Shown here piece after piece: positions 21,923 to 33,573 of a stretch of 64,000 nt of DNA. Positions within the stretch are counted from its first letter, which is position 1, and the number at the start of each line of letters is the position of its first letter. The notes under the pieces were generated by a model. It did no database searches and was not told where the DNA came from. It saw nothing but the letters and a program-made list of their open reading frames with translations. This DNA comes from Rheum nobile (lineage: Eukaryota; Streptophyta; Magnoliopsida; Caryophyllales; Polygonaceae). Location: assembly GCA_027886185.1 (NCBI GenBank), contig WOAB01000760.1:806001-870000 (forward strand), read 5' to 3'. The position numbers and the translations under genes are program-made.

Positions 21923-24900
21923 CAACCACAGAGTGGCGAAGGACCTAGTCGGTACGTCGAACCAGAAATGGAAAAACTCGACGAGATCGCACTAGATCCC
22001 TCAAAGCCAAACCAAACGGTAAGGGTCGGGTCGGACTTGGACGACTCGACCAGACAACAACTCCTTGACTTTCTCAGGACCAATGCCGATTGTTTTGCAT
22101 GGTCGCATGAGGACATGGTCGGAATATCTCCAAACGTTATTACACATAAATTGAATGTAGATCCATCTCACCCCTCTGTCAAGCAAAAACACAGGAAGTT
22201 CGCTCCCGAGCGGAACAAGATAGTTGATGACGAAGTCAAGAGCTTATTGGAAACAGGAAAAATCAGGGAGGACCATTATCCCGAGTGGCTAGCCAACATG
22301 GTCGTAGTCCAGAAGAAGAATGGCAAGTGGAGAGTCTGCATCGACTTCACATACCTCAACAAGGCTTGTCCCAAAGACTCGTTTCCTCTACCCTACATCG
22401 ACGTAACGACGGGACATGAAATGCTTACCTTCATGGATGCCTTCAGTGGCTACAATCAAATCCTCATGGAACCCGAAGACCAAGAAAAAACAGCGTTCGT
22501 CACTAGTCAAGGTATCTATTGCTATAGAATAATGCCTTTTGGTCTCAAAAATGCAGGGGCTACGTATCAATGACTAGTCAACAAAATGTTCAAAGACCAG
22601 ATTGGGGACACGATGGAAGTCTACATAGATGACATGTTGGTCAAATAAAAAAATAAATAAGATCACATCGACCACCTTCGCGACAGCTTCGAAGTGCTAA
22701 AAAGGTACAACATGAAACTAAACCCTACTAAGTGATCCTTCGGAGTGTCGTCAGGAAAGTTCTTGGGGTACATGGTGACACAAAGAGGAATAGAAGCCAT
22801 CCCGGAACAGATCAAGGCTCTCATCAACCTCCGATCCCCCCAATGCATCAAAGACGTATAGAAACTTACAGGTCAGATAGCAGCTCTGAACAGATTCATC
22901 TCCAAATCATTCGACAAATGCAAACCCTTCCATGACGCTCTCAAGAAGAACAAGTCCTTTCAATGGACGGAAGAGCACAAAGCAGTGTTCTAAAACTTGA
23001 AGGAATACCTGGCCAATCCCTTGTTACTGACCAAACCTAAAGGCGACGAGCCCTTATTTCTATATCTTGCAATGTCAGAATCAGCCGTAAGCGCAGTACT
23101 GGTCAGAGAAGAAGACGGCAAGCAGTCTCCAATATACTATGTCAGTCGAACGCTGTTACCGACAGAAACGAGGTATTCGTCACTTGAAAAGCTCGTACTA
23201 TCATTGGTAATGGCATCGAACAAACTTAAACCTTATTTCGAATTCCATACTATTACTGTCCGCACTAATCATCCCATGAGAGCAATCATGAGGAAACCCG
23301 AGTTCACAGGATGAATGACCAAATGGGCCATACACCTCAGCGGTTACGACATCGAATATGAGCCCAGGACGGCAATCAAGTCGCAGGCCTTAGCTGACTT
23401 TGTGGCTGATTTCAGCCCGACCGTAGAACAAGAAGCCACAAGAGAAGCAACGCAATTGCTCGCAATAAAAGAAACAGGCACATGGGAACTCCACACCGAT
23501 GGTGCGTCGAACGCCAGAGGATCGAGGCTAGGGGTCGTGCTAAAATCGCCACAAGGGGACAAGATAGCCCAGGCCGTCAGATGTGAGTGGGATGCGACTA
23601 ACAACGAAGCTGAGTATGAGGCACTCATATTCGGACTCATCCTGGCTCGTGACCTAGGGGTCCGAGAGATCGAAGTCATTTGCGACTCCCTGCTAGTCGT
23701 GAACCAGATACAAGGGTCGTACAACGCTAAAGACGTCAGAATGATAGCCTACTTGGAGGTAGCCAAGAAGTTGATCGGACAATTTCAAACATTTGACATC
23801 AGACAGGTACCCAGGGATCTTAACTCCCAAGCTGACGTACTCGCCAACCTAGGATCCGCCTTGGACCCGAAAGAATTTCCGTACATACCATTGGCCCACA
23901 TCATGACGCCAGCCGTCCCAAGGACATCCGTCGAGTCAACAACACCGCTTGAAGAACTCGTCGCCATGGAAATAAGAAACCGACCAGAAGAAGACATCGT
24001 CGACACCAATGACGATTGGATGCTACCTTACATCAGATGGTTAAAAGACGGCATTCTGCCCGACGACAAGACAGAAGCAAAAAAGCTCAAGGTACAAGCA
24101 CTCTCTTTCAATATCCTAGATAACATCTTGTACAAAAGATCTGTCACAGTGCTACTCCTACGATGCCTCAAGACTCCAGAAATCGGACGTATCTTACAAT
24201 CGTTACACGAAGGAGAATGTGGGAACCACACCAGCGGACGAAGCCTCTCAGGGAAAGCTCTGCGGAACGGGTACTACTGGCCCACGATGAACAAAGATTC
24301 TATGGAGTACACCAAGAAGTGCGACGCCTGTCAGCGGCACGCGCCCGTCCATCATCAACCCTCAGAGCTCCTCCATCCGACTTTGGCTCCATGGCCCTTT
24401 ATGAGGTGGGGAATGGACATTGTCGGGAAGCTTCCGCCCGCGTCAGGACAAAGAGTTTTCTTCCTCGCCATGATAGACTACTTTTCTAAATGGATCGAAG
24501 CAGAAGCCTACAGAGAGGTAAAAGATCAACATGTCATTTCATTCATAAAACGCAATATCTTGTGCAGATTTGGCATCCCATCAGAAATCGTGTACGACAA
24601 TGGCTCCCAATTCATCAGTCATAAGACACGAGCCTTCTGCGACCAATGGAACATCAAGTTGGTCACATCCATACCTCGGTATCCGCAATCCAACGGACAA
24701 GCCGAATCCAGCAACAAAATCATTATCAACAACCTCAAGAAACGCCTCACTAGGGCTAAAGGCAAATGGGCAGATGAACTCCCACTCATTCTCTGGTCCG
24801 ACAGGACCACTCCAAAGAATGCGACCGGACAGTCGCCTTTCTCTCTCATCTACGGGAGTGAGGCACTCATTCCGACTGAGCTACTAGTTTCGACCGCCCG

Positions 24901-25252
24901 TTGCAACCTTCAGACGAACGATCAGAACGACGTCGAATTGGCACACGATCTGGACACAGTGGACGAGATCGGAGAAAGAGCCTGAATCAAGATGGTCAGG
25001 TTTCAACAACAGGTAGCAAGGAGTTACAACAAGAACGTCCGGATCAAGGCATTCAAGGTCGGAGATTGGGTCCTCAGGAAAACATTCCAGAACACCGAGA
25101 ATCCGTCTGACGAAAAGCTCGCACCACAATGGGAGCGACCCTACTTAATCACCGAAGTAGTCGAACAAGGAGCATACCAGTTAGAAGACAAGGACGGACA
25201 ACCAATCCCAAGAAATTGGAACGCAGCACATCTAAAGCTATACCATTTCTGA
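21923..25252 (+). pseudogene. Element C pol: RT, RNase H, second RNase H, integrase
   Basis: RT (about 22200-22700, with FMDAFSGYNQ and YIDDMLVK), RNase H (22997-23314), second RNase H (ELHTDGASNARGS, about 23485-23850) and integrase follow. Integrase has an HHCC finger at about 24185-24350, D in WGMDIVG, D in DNGSQF, E in QAESSNK, and a C-terminal GDWVLRK/PYLI module ending in KLYHF at 25252. In-frame stops at 22571, 22646, 22658, 22733, 22859, 22991, 23312 and 24983 kill it. Several fit C-to-T change of CGA or CAA codons. Integrase itself is open from 23315 to 24982. Confidence 0.88.
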
Positions 25253-25975
25253 ATCAAACAAGGTAAAGCATTACACAATTTTATACATCACTTACTATCG
25301 CATATACATCGCTATCTTCGTTTACATGTTATCATCTAACACTAAGCGAGGACTTCCTCCTTACAAAATACAAATGCAGAACAGAATTGACATATACACT
25401 GGATTCAGTCATCCATAAAAAGCGATTACATTACATTACAGGATCGATCGGAACACGGGGAGATGACAACACAGGCACGTCGGCACACCGCCTGCCTTAC
25501 ATAAAACATAAGGTACGACACCTTATTACATTCACGCAATAGAAACATATTGCTTACCTCCCCGGCATAAAGTCATGACTAACACAATACACAAACAAAT
25601 CGCAGGCCTGCTCTACACACATACATACGGCAGAGCCCCACTCGACGGAGCACACGGGCAAAACCGACATACATAAAGCGTAACCGACTATTCCCTTGAA
25701 AGTCTGACGAACATGTACAAAACAAACTAGCATACGATTCTATATGTAAAGACGAAATTGCATCAAAATACAAACATTTTTATACATAAACGCGACCCAC
25801 GATGATGGACGGGTCGCCAAAACACATTGTCTGCCTACACATCTGTAGGACTTTATCAACATTCACTTAGAAATATTCTACGACCCGCGATGGTGGACGG
25901 GTCGCCAAAACACATAATATTCAAACCCACACGCAGGTGGGGCAAACAAAGTCGAAAGTACGCAAGAAATGCAAA
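25253..25975. other. Element C convergent 3' region with two hairpins
   Basis: Non-coding, between pol and the antisense gene. It contains hairpins at 25792-25817 (GCGACCC/GGGTCGC) and 25881-25904 (CGACCC/GGGTCG), at distances from the antisense stop similar to those in element A. Confidence 0.6.
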
Positions 25976-27892
25976 TCAAGCATCGAGGACAACAACATTA
26001 CCTTCGGCAGGGGCTGGTTCCAGAGAGGTTGCCTCGTCAGTCGGCTCGACATCGCCAGAGTGGGCCTCATCCTCGTCGGCACCCTCGTCCACGGCCTCTT
26101 CTCCGACGCCGGCCAAGCGAAATAGCTCATGACCAGGGTTGCCCTTTGGGAACATGGAGTCCAAGGTCTCCTTCTCTTCCTTCAAGTCCCAGAGCTCGTG
26201 CTTGCCTTCGCCGAACTCCTCGATCATTTCGATGCGTGACTTCAGTGCGTAAAAAGCACCAACGTCACCAGCGATCTAGCCATCGACGATCCGAGCCCGC
26301 TTCACCTCTTCCTCAACGCCTGATCGGCTCTCTTCAAACTCTTTCCGGCTTACAACCAGTTCCTCTTGACAGCTCTTCAACTCCCTGGTGAGATGGCGCT
26401 CAGTCTCCCGACAACGGCTCTCCGATCCCTCCAACTTGGTCCTCAAGGACGCAAGAGCGGACTCCGACCTGGCAGCTCTTTCCTCGGCCTTGGCAACCAT
26501 CGCCTTAATGCCAGAATACGCGCCTAAGAGGTACTGGAAAGACTAAAGAAAGAAAGTACAAACAAGTAGTCAGAATACTTAGTCAACGAAAGAGGGAGAA
26601 ATACAAAATAAAGACAACTCACCTTCCACGCGGAGCATCCCGCTTCACCAATGCAGTCCAGAGGAGAGGCGTCGTCAACTTCTGATTTCAAAGTCGGGTC
26701 CTAGGCATAAAAGAGGTCGGTAATCGATTGTCCGATCGCGCCGATCTTGATGACTCCTTCAGTGAACGCCTCCTTCTTCTTGGGAATCGCCTCTGCCATG
26801 ACATCATCGGAGGGAGCACCTGTCTTCCTCTTGGAACCGACTTTGAGTGGGGGCGCCAGGTCCGTCAGAATTGACTTGCTCGACGCCGCCTTAGCCGCCG
26901 CCTTTCTCTATTCGATCAAGCCTTTTCTAGACACCACCTCCAGACGAGCACTCGTTCGACCACCGGGGGAAACTGACACGACAAGACAACAAAAAAGAAG
27001 AAGATCCTAAAGCACACTACGAAATAAAAAATAGTAAAGAAGGACTCCCAGAGTCGAGAGTCTACCTTTTGCGCGAGATGATGAGATGTTCGACATGTCA
27101 TCTTGAGAAGCAGGAGTCGTCGACAGCAGGTTGACGTTCACAAACTTTCTCTCAGACACGGGAACTCCAAGAACAATATTTGACAAGCCTTCCGACCGGC
27201 TACTCACCTCCAGATCTTCTGGTTCAGGAACTATAAAAAAAAAGTTAAAACAAAAGTTAAGACACATAAACAAGCAAAGAAGAAGACAAACACGTACTCT
27301 CAACTCGCCACTCAGTCAACGAGAACGGACACTCTTCCCCCTTCTCCAGAGACGAGCGTTCGACAAAAAAGAACTTCGACCCCCATCCTCGGTCGTTCAC
27401 GTCGAGATTCAGCACCAGAGGCTTCCGACCATGTCGGATACGTAACTGAACGCATGAGGAGCTCTTCGACCCAATGAAGTAGTTGTACCACAAAGCATCA
27501 AAATCAAAATCAGCCCCAGATCGGACATTTACAAGGTCCAAGACCCTAAGAACCCTCCATGCCTGCGGCATCACTTGACATGGCGCCAACGCCAAAGTAG
27601 CTAAGAAATCCCTGACAAGGGGAGAGAAAGGAAATTTATGCCCTATTCGAAACGGGTATGCGTAAAAACAAACCCATCCTTCATAACGCGCATCGGCCCT
27701 CTCATCCGGGTGAGGCAGCTTGGCAACCGTCTCTGGTGGAAAGCCTCCAACTTGAAGAATTTGATCCAGTTCTGCTTGGGACAGAGTGCTCGTCAGAGCA
27801 TCCGACTCTTTCAAAATGAAGCGAGGAGGAGCTTTGCCCTCGTGCAAGTCAGAAAGAATCTTTGATGACTCAGAAGCTTCGCTAGAAACCAT
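25976..27892 (-). pseudogene. Element C antisense gene (aORF), most complete copy
   Basis: Four exons on the minus strand: 27892-27298, 27230-27066, 26972-26623 and 26542-25976. All introns have GT/AG ends and the phases close, giving 558 residues. ATG 27892 (MVSSEASESS) opens an exon with no frameshift, unlike A and B. The Transposase_28-like region spans about residues 35-170. The middle is basic (KVGSKRK); the last exon is a coiled coil (about residues 375-470) with an acidic tail. Three nonsense codons remain: TAG in exon 3 near 26909, TAG near 26702, and TAG at about 26276. Function unknown. It converges on pol. Confidence 0.78.
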
Positions 27893-28180
27893 TTCAAGGA
27901 CGGAAAGAGAAGGGAATCGAAGAGCTATGGCTAGAGAAATTGGAAAACTTACCAAGGAAGCTTGTAGGAGAAGACGAAGTGAAGTCTAATCGATCTCCTC
28001 TGCTCCGAATTTATGGAGGGAAGTAAAGACCTGCAGAGACGTCGCATCGTGCCCCGATCGCACGCCACGTAACCCTAGACAACCGCGCCAAAAAAGGATG
28101 GTAGAGATCGTGTCTAGAGAAGTTGCCTCAGACTCCGCTTTACTTGCCTAAACCGAAAGCCCAAGGCAACTTGGGGCTAT
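27893..28180. other. Element C region between antisense gene and 3' LTR, with PPT
   Basis: 5' flank of the antisense gene on one strand and polypurine tract AACTTGGGGCTAT (28168-28180) on the other. A promoter for the antisense gene should lie here or in the LTR; I see no clear TATA box. Confidence 0.5.
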
Positions 28181-28852
28181 TGTTGGGCATGGCATCCCCT
28201 GGGAAGATGGATCGAGCAAATCAAGCCCAAGCCCATGACGGATCGGAAGAACAAGAGAAAAGCCCAGAGGAGGCGACGGGACTTCTCCAGTCGAACGCCC
28301 TCCGACAAGATCGCGAAAACCCCGCCAAGCATTAAATGCCAAGATTGATCAACGGCCATAGCATTTACACAGCACCATAATAAGCAGCAATTAGTGACAG
28401 AATCTCCATAATAAAATCTCGGCGTTGAAGATAAAGATGGAATCGAAATGTAACGGTCAGAGGGATGAAGAACTTGCCATATTTGGACGAAGAAGAAGAT
28501 AAGAGGCACACACACAATTACGTGAGGACAACAACCATTTTCTCGCTCAGAAACACATCAGAAGAACACATTTGCTCTAAGCTTAGCTCTCAAAGAGTCG
28601 TCCACGCTGATTCGTCGCCGGTCGCAACCTAAAAGCCACCGGTCGAGTCCTACCCGATCTCTTGTCTTACTACGATAAGTTGTATCTCGATTCGATCTGA
28701 TTTACACGACATCTAATAAAATCATCTCGCTATTCTACATTTACTTCTTGTTTGTCTATTATCTATTTGGTTTGGATTGTTTTCTATCACCCGATCGACT
28801 AGTTACCCCGTCTAAGGTGATTTAGGTCGTCCGATCTTTTCGTCCCAAAACA
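28181..28852 (+). repeat. Element C 3' LTR
   Basis: 672 bp, the same length as the 5' LTR. The TSD ACTTC follows at 28853-28857. Confidence 0.94.
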
Positions 28853-28857
28853 ACTTC

Positions 28858-30619
28858 GATCTCTCGGACCCCTAGGTCACGCGCCAAGATGAGCCCAAAA
28901 ATGAGTGCTTCGTATTCAACTTCGTTGTTGGTCGTGTCCCAATTGCATCTTACTGCCTGGGCTATCTTGTCCCCTTGTGGCGATTTCAGCACGACCCCTA
29001 GCCCTGATCCTCTAACGTTCGACGCACCATCGGTGTGGAGCTCCCACTTACTTGTTTCCTCTGTTGCGAGCAACTGTGTCGTTTCTTTGGCGACTTCTTG
29101 TTCTAGGGTCGGGCTGAAGTTTGCCACAAAGTCAGCCAGGGCTTGCGACTTGATCGTTGTTCTAGGCTCGTATTCGATGTCATAGCCGCTGAGATGTATG
29201 GCCCACTTGGGCATCCGTCCTGTGAACTCAGGTTTCCTCATGATTGCTCTCATGGGATGATTAGTGCAGACAATTATAGTATGGGATTCGAAATATGGTT
29301 TGAGTTTATTCGACGCCATTACCAGTGATAGTACGAGTTTTTCTAACGATGAGTACCTTGTTTCTGTCGATAGTAACGTTCAACTGACATAGTAGACTGG
29401 CGATTGTTTGCCATCTTCTTCTCTGACCAGTACTGCGCTCACGGCGGACTCCGATACTGCTAGGTACAACAATAATGGCTCGTCGTCTTTGGGTTTGGTT
29501 AGCAACATGGGACTGGCAAGGTATTTATTTAGGTCCTGAAAGGCAACTTCGTGCTCTTCCGTCCATTAGAAAGATTTGTTTTTCTTGAGAGCGTCGTGAA
29601 AGGGTTTACATTTGTCGGATGACTTTGAGATGAATCTGTTCAGAGCTGCTATCCGACCTGTCAACTTTTGCACGTCCTTGACGCATCGAGGGGATCGGAA
29701 ATTGATGAGGGCCTTGACCTGTTCTGGGCTGGCTTCTACTCCTCTTTGTGTCACCATGTATCCCAAAAATTTCCCTGAAGAGACTCCGAAAGAACATTTA
29801 GTGGGATGTAATTTCATGTTATAGCGTTTAAGTACCTCGAATGCTTCCCTCAGGTGTTCAATGTGGTCTTTCTTTTGCTTCGATTTGACTAACATGTCGT
29901 CGATGTAGACCTCCATGGTGTCCTCAATCTGATCTTTGAACATCTTGTTGACCAGTCGTTGGTAAGTAGCCCCTGCATTTTTTAGTCCGAAGGGCATTAC
30001 TTTGTAACAATAGATACCTTGGCTTGTGATGAATGCCGTTTTATCTTGGTATTCTGGTTCCATGAGGATTTGATTGTAGCCACTGAACGCGTCCATGAAG
30101 GTTAACATTTCGTGTCTCGCCGTCGCGTCGACCATGGCGTCGATATGAGGGAGTGGGAATGAATCTTTAGGCCAAGCTTTGTTCAGGTCGGTGAAGTCGA
30201 TGCAGACTCTCCACTTGCCATTTTTCTTTTGGACTATGACCACGTTGGCTAGCCACTCGGGATAGTTGACTTCCCTTATTTTTCTTGTTTCCAACAAGCT
30301 CTTGACTTCGTCGTCGACAATCTTGTTTCGCTCTGGGGCGAATTTCCTGCGCTTGTGCTTTACAGGGGGGGTGAGATGGATCTACGTTCAATTTATGGGT
30401 AATAATGTTTGGAGATATACCGACCATGTCTTCATGTGACCATGCAAAACAATCAGTATTGGATCTGAGAAAATCAGGAATTTTTTGTCTGGTCGAGTCG
30501 TCCAGGTCCGACCCGACCCTTACCATTTGGTTTGGCTTTGAAGGATCTAGTATGATCTCGTCAAGTTTTTCCATTTCGGGTTCGACGTATCGATTAGGTC
30601 CTTCGCCGATCTGTGATTG
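28858..30619 (-). pseudogene. Element B pol, proximal part: RT, RNase H, start of second RNase H
   Basis: Starts after the conserved stop (TAA 30620-30622, followed by CAATCA). RT is largely intact at 30297-29566 with IDFTDLNKA, FMDAFSGYNQ and YIDDMLVKSK. A run of seven G at about 30362-30368 shifts the frame before it, and CAA-to-TAA stops it at about 29566. RNase H and the second RNase H (WELHTDGASNVRGSGLG) follow, and the frame is cut by element C just after VREIEV. Confidence 0.86.
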
Positions 30620-32857
30620 TTATGCGACCTTATGCTTGACAACGCTTCTCATGGAGGTGACGTAACATTCCCTGGCCGCCCTCTGGTCTCCCTTGATTTC
30701 TTGGACTCCCCACTTGGTAGGGAACTTGATAATTTGATGATACGTCGAAGGTACCGCCTTCATAGCATGTATCCATGGCCTGCCAAGAATGAAATTATAG
30801 GGATATGGGCAGTCTAGGACTAGAAATTTCACCTGTTGATTGACTCCTCCGGCGTACGTTGCGAGAACGATTTCGCCGATAGTGTGTTTAACTTTTCCAC
30901 TGAATCCGACTAGTGGACTTGATTTCTTGATCAGGTCATCTTCACCCAGACCCATCCCTTTGAGGGCATCGAAGGTCAAGAGATTGGTCGAACTTCCTGT
31001 ATCGATTAATACTCTACGTATCAAACAGTTCCCGATAGATAAAGAGATTACCAGACCGTCGTGATGGTTTTCCGACCCGTCGGCATCGGACTCGTCGAAC
31101 GTGACTGTCGGGAGGTCGGAGACCTTGGTTTGTCTGAACTCTGGCGTTTCGGGTTTATTGCCTTTGCTTTCTTTTGCATGTCGTTTGGCTGCGGAGTATG
31201 TGTTCCCACATACGTCTGATCCCCCTGAAATGGTATTGATAATTTTTGTATGGACAGGAGATGGGGGTTTATCTTGTTTTACCTGATCTCGTCGCTCCAT
31301 GTTTGCCTTGGCTCGTTATGAGATTACGTCGCGCAAGAGCCCCTGCGCGAGTAACCTGGCGACCTCTTTACGCAAGGCGATGCACTCATCCGTCGAGTGA
31401 CCGTGGTCACCGTGGAATTCGCACCATCTACTCATGTCCTTTTTGACGTCTGGTCGGTCGCTCTTTCGGAGCCATCTTTCCTCTTTTCCATATTTGTCGA
31501 AACTCTTGACGAGCTCCGACACAGAAACACTGAAGTTGTAAGATTGGACCCTGGGAGGAAACGTTGGACCATCTCTCCAGTCTTGGAAAGAGTTTACCTG
31601 ATTTTGTTCATTTCGATTACGAGGGTAGGGGTGATGACGTCTGTCTCGACGGTTGTCGGAGGAGGATTTGCGATCAGATTGATCAGGTCTGTGGGATGCT
31701 TTTCGTGATTCACGATCTTCTTCCAAACGTACCTCGGCCATGGCTTTGGCTTGGACATCCTCGAAACTTCTACACGGGTACTTGGTGATCTCATTGTAAA
31801 GATTGTTGTCCTTGATCAGACCTTGTCGTAAGGCTTCGATGGAGGTGGTGACGTTGCAATGGGGGATCGCGACTTTCTCCTTATTGTACCTGTTTAGATA
31901 GTTTCGGAGAGGTTCATTATACCTTTGGGTGATTCGATAGAGATCACTCGACTGCCTTTCGAGCCTCCGACTGTTGGTGAATTGGATTTTGAAGGAATTG
32001 ACCAGATCCACGAACGAGGCGATCATTCCCTGAGGTAAACGCATAAACCAAGTCAGTGCGGGACCCGCGAGGGTCATGCCAAAGCTTTTGCACATGACAG
32101 CCTCGCGACTCTCCCTTGGAATAGATGCAGTCATTAATTTTTATTTATAGAGAGAAATGTGATCATCTGGATCATTGGTGTCGTCGAATGTCGCCATGCT
32201 GGGAAGGTGGAACTTCTTTGGGATTTCAACTCTGGCACTGTCTCCGATAAATGGAGATTCCTCGAATCCGCCTGACGCTTCTTTCTCGATCGGTTGTGGA
32301 ACTCCAGGAATTCTAGCGATGTAATCATCAAGTGCCTTCATGTGCTGACTGAGCGTTTGCTGGACGAGGGTCATGATGTCGGGGGGATTGGAAGCATGTG
32401 GATCGTCGATTCGAGTCTCTGCTGACCCGATCGGTGTGGAGAAAGTAACATTGTTAGTTAAAAATGGATTGACCAGAGGAGTTTGAGATGTACCCTCAGC
32501 ATGTCCGGGACGCCGTACGCTTGGAGGGGTCAGTTCGACGCTATTCATGTCAAGACGCGTCTGGATGTTGTTGTGGGCGGGCATCCGCCTGGATCCGGAA
32601 GCCATTGATTGTACATGCGACTTAAGAGACTCATTTTCACGGGTTAGTTGTACAATTTCAGCCTCGGATTGGGTGGATAAAGCAGCCAAGGCTTCGGTCT
32701 TTTGGCGTTGCTGGGCAAGTTCCTCTTGTAGGGCAGTCATTTTTTGGGCAAGCTCTTGGAATTGAGTTGGGGTAGGATTTTCGGTTGTGTTTCCTTGAGC
32801 TTGGGTGTTGTCTTTGAGGCGTGGCTCCTCGGTACCGGTAGGTGGGTTGATAGTCAT
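30620..32857 (-). pseudogene. Element B gag and protease
   Basis: Starts MTINPPTG at 32857. Coiled-coil N-terminus, gag core, C/H-type segment and a protease with an intact LIDTGSSTNLL site. Stops at about 32141 (after SLYK) and 31316 (after DVIS) break it. It ends at TAA 30620-30622 with the readthrough-like context. Confidence 0.86.
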
Positions 32858-32912
32858 GGTTGGAAGGTTCCGAGATGGTGATCGGCAAGTTGCCCCATGG
32901 TGGGCCCCAAAT

Positions 32913-33568
32913 TGTTTTAGGGCGAAAAGATCGGACGACCTAAATCGCCTTAGACGGGGTAACGAGTCGACCGGATAATAGAAAATCAATCCAAACTGAA
33001 ACAGACAATCAACAAGCAAAGAAAAGATACGAAATAGCGAGGAAATTGATATATCTATTAATGATTGAATCAGGTCAAAGTACAACTTATCCTTAGAGAA
33101 CAAAGGATCAGATCCTATCCGACAGGTGTTTCTGTGATACAACCGGTAACGATCGAGCAAGATTTCGAAGAGACTGCGCTAGAGCGGGTGTACTCGTGAG
33201 TTCTTTTCAAAGCAATCTAATGGATACTGGATGCAGACGTGTCCCTTCTTCCTTGCCTCCTCGTGATCTATATATGGTAATTGTCATCTTGTGTCCGTTA
33301 TTCATCTTTTTGCAATATCTCCTATTAATTTCGGGAGAGATCGTTGGGATTTGCCCTTTATTGCTAGCATAATCTTCGTGTTTAATGCCATAGTCATTGC
33401 CATCGATCGAGCATTTAATGCCCTGGGCGAGATCTTCGGGACTGGTCAGATCCTTCGCGTCTGTGGAGCGTCCGACGTTTCCTTCCGGTCTCTCTTGGCC
33501 TTCGTCCTTGCTCGGATTCCGGACCAATCCGTTGGTTTCGATCCTTCTGTAGAATGTTGGGCCCAACA
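32913..33568 (-). repeat. Element B 5' LTR (right)
   Basis: 656 bp. The TSD copy AGGTT follows at 33569-33573. Confidence 0.93.
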
Positions 33569-33573
33569 AGGTT

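Larger units (their letters stand above)
18034..28852 (+). mobile_element. Element C: Tat-lineage Ty3/gypsy LTR retrotransposon nested in B
   Basis: The 672-bp LTRs (18034-18705 and 28181-28852) are flanked by TSD ACTTC (18029-18033 and 28853-28857). C is a different subfamily from A/B: its LTR begins TGTTGGGC(C/A)TG and only the last 50 bp or so match A/B. It keeps the full plan PBS, gag-PR, stop, RT-RH-aRH-IN, hairpins, antisense gene, PPT. Its gag is interrupted by an antisense-gene fragment (19381-20298). By eye I count about 18 LTR differences (about 2.7%). Confidence 0.94.
13237..33568 (-). mobile_element. Element B: Tat-lineage Ty3/gypsy LTR retrotransposon nested in gag of A
   Basis: LTRs of 656 bp each (13237-13892 and 32913-33568) are flanked by TSD AGGTT. 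It is a close relative of A (shared LTR ends, PPT, gag-pol order) and lies in the same orientation. About 9.5 kb remain after removing element C. By eye its LTRs differ at about 31 positions (about 4.7%). It has an internal deletion joining integrase to the antisense gene near 16867, and a solo LTR inserted in the antisense gene. Confidence 0.93.
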
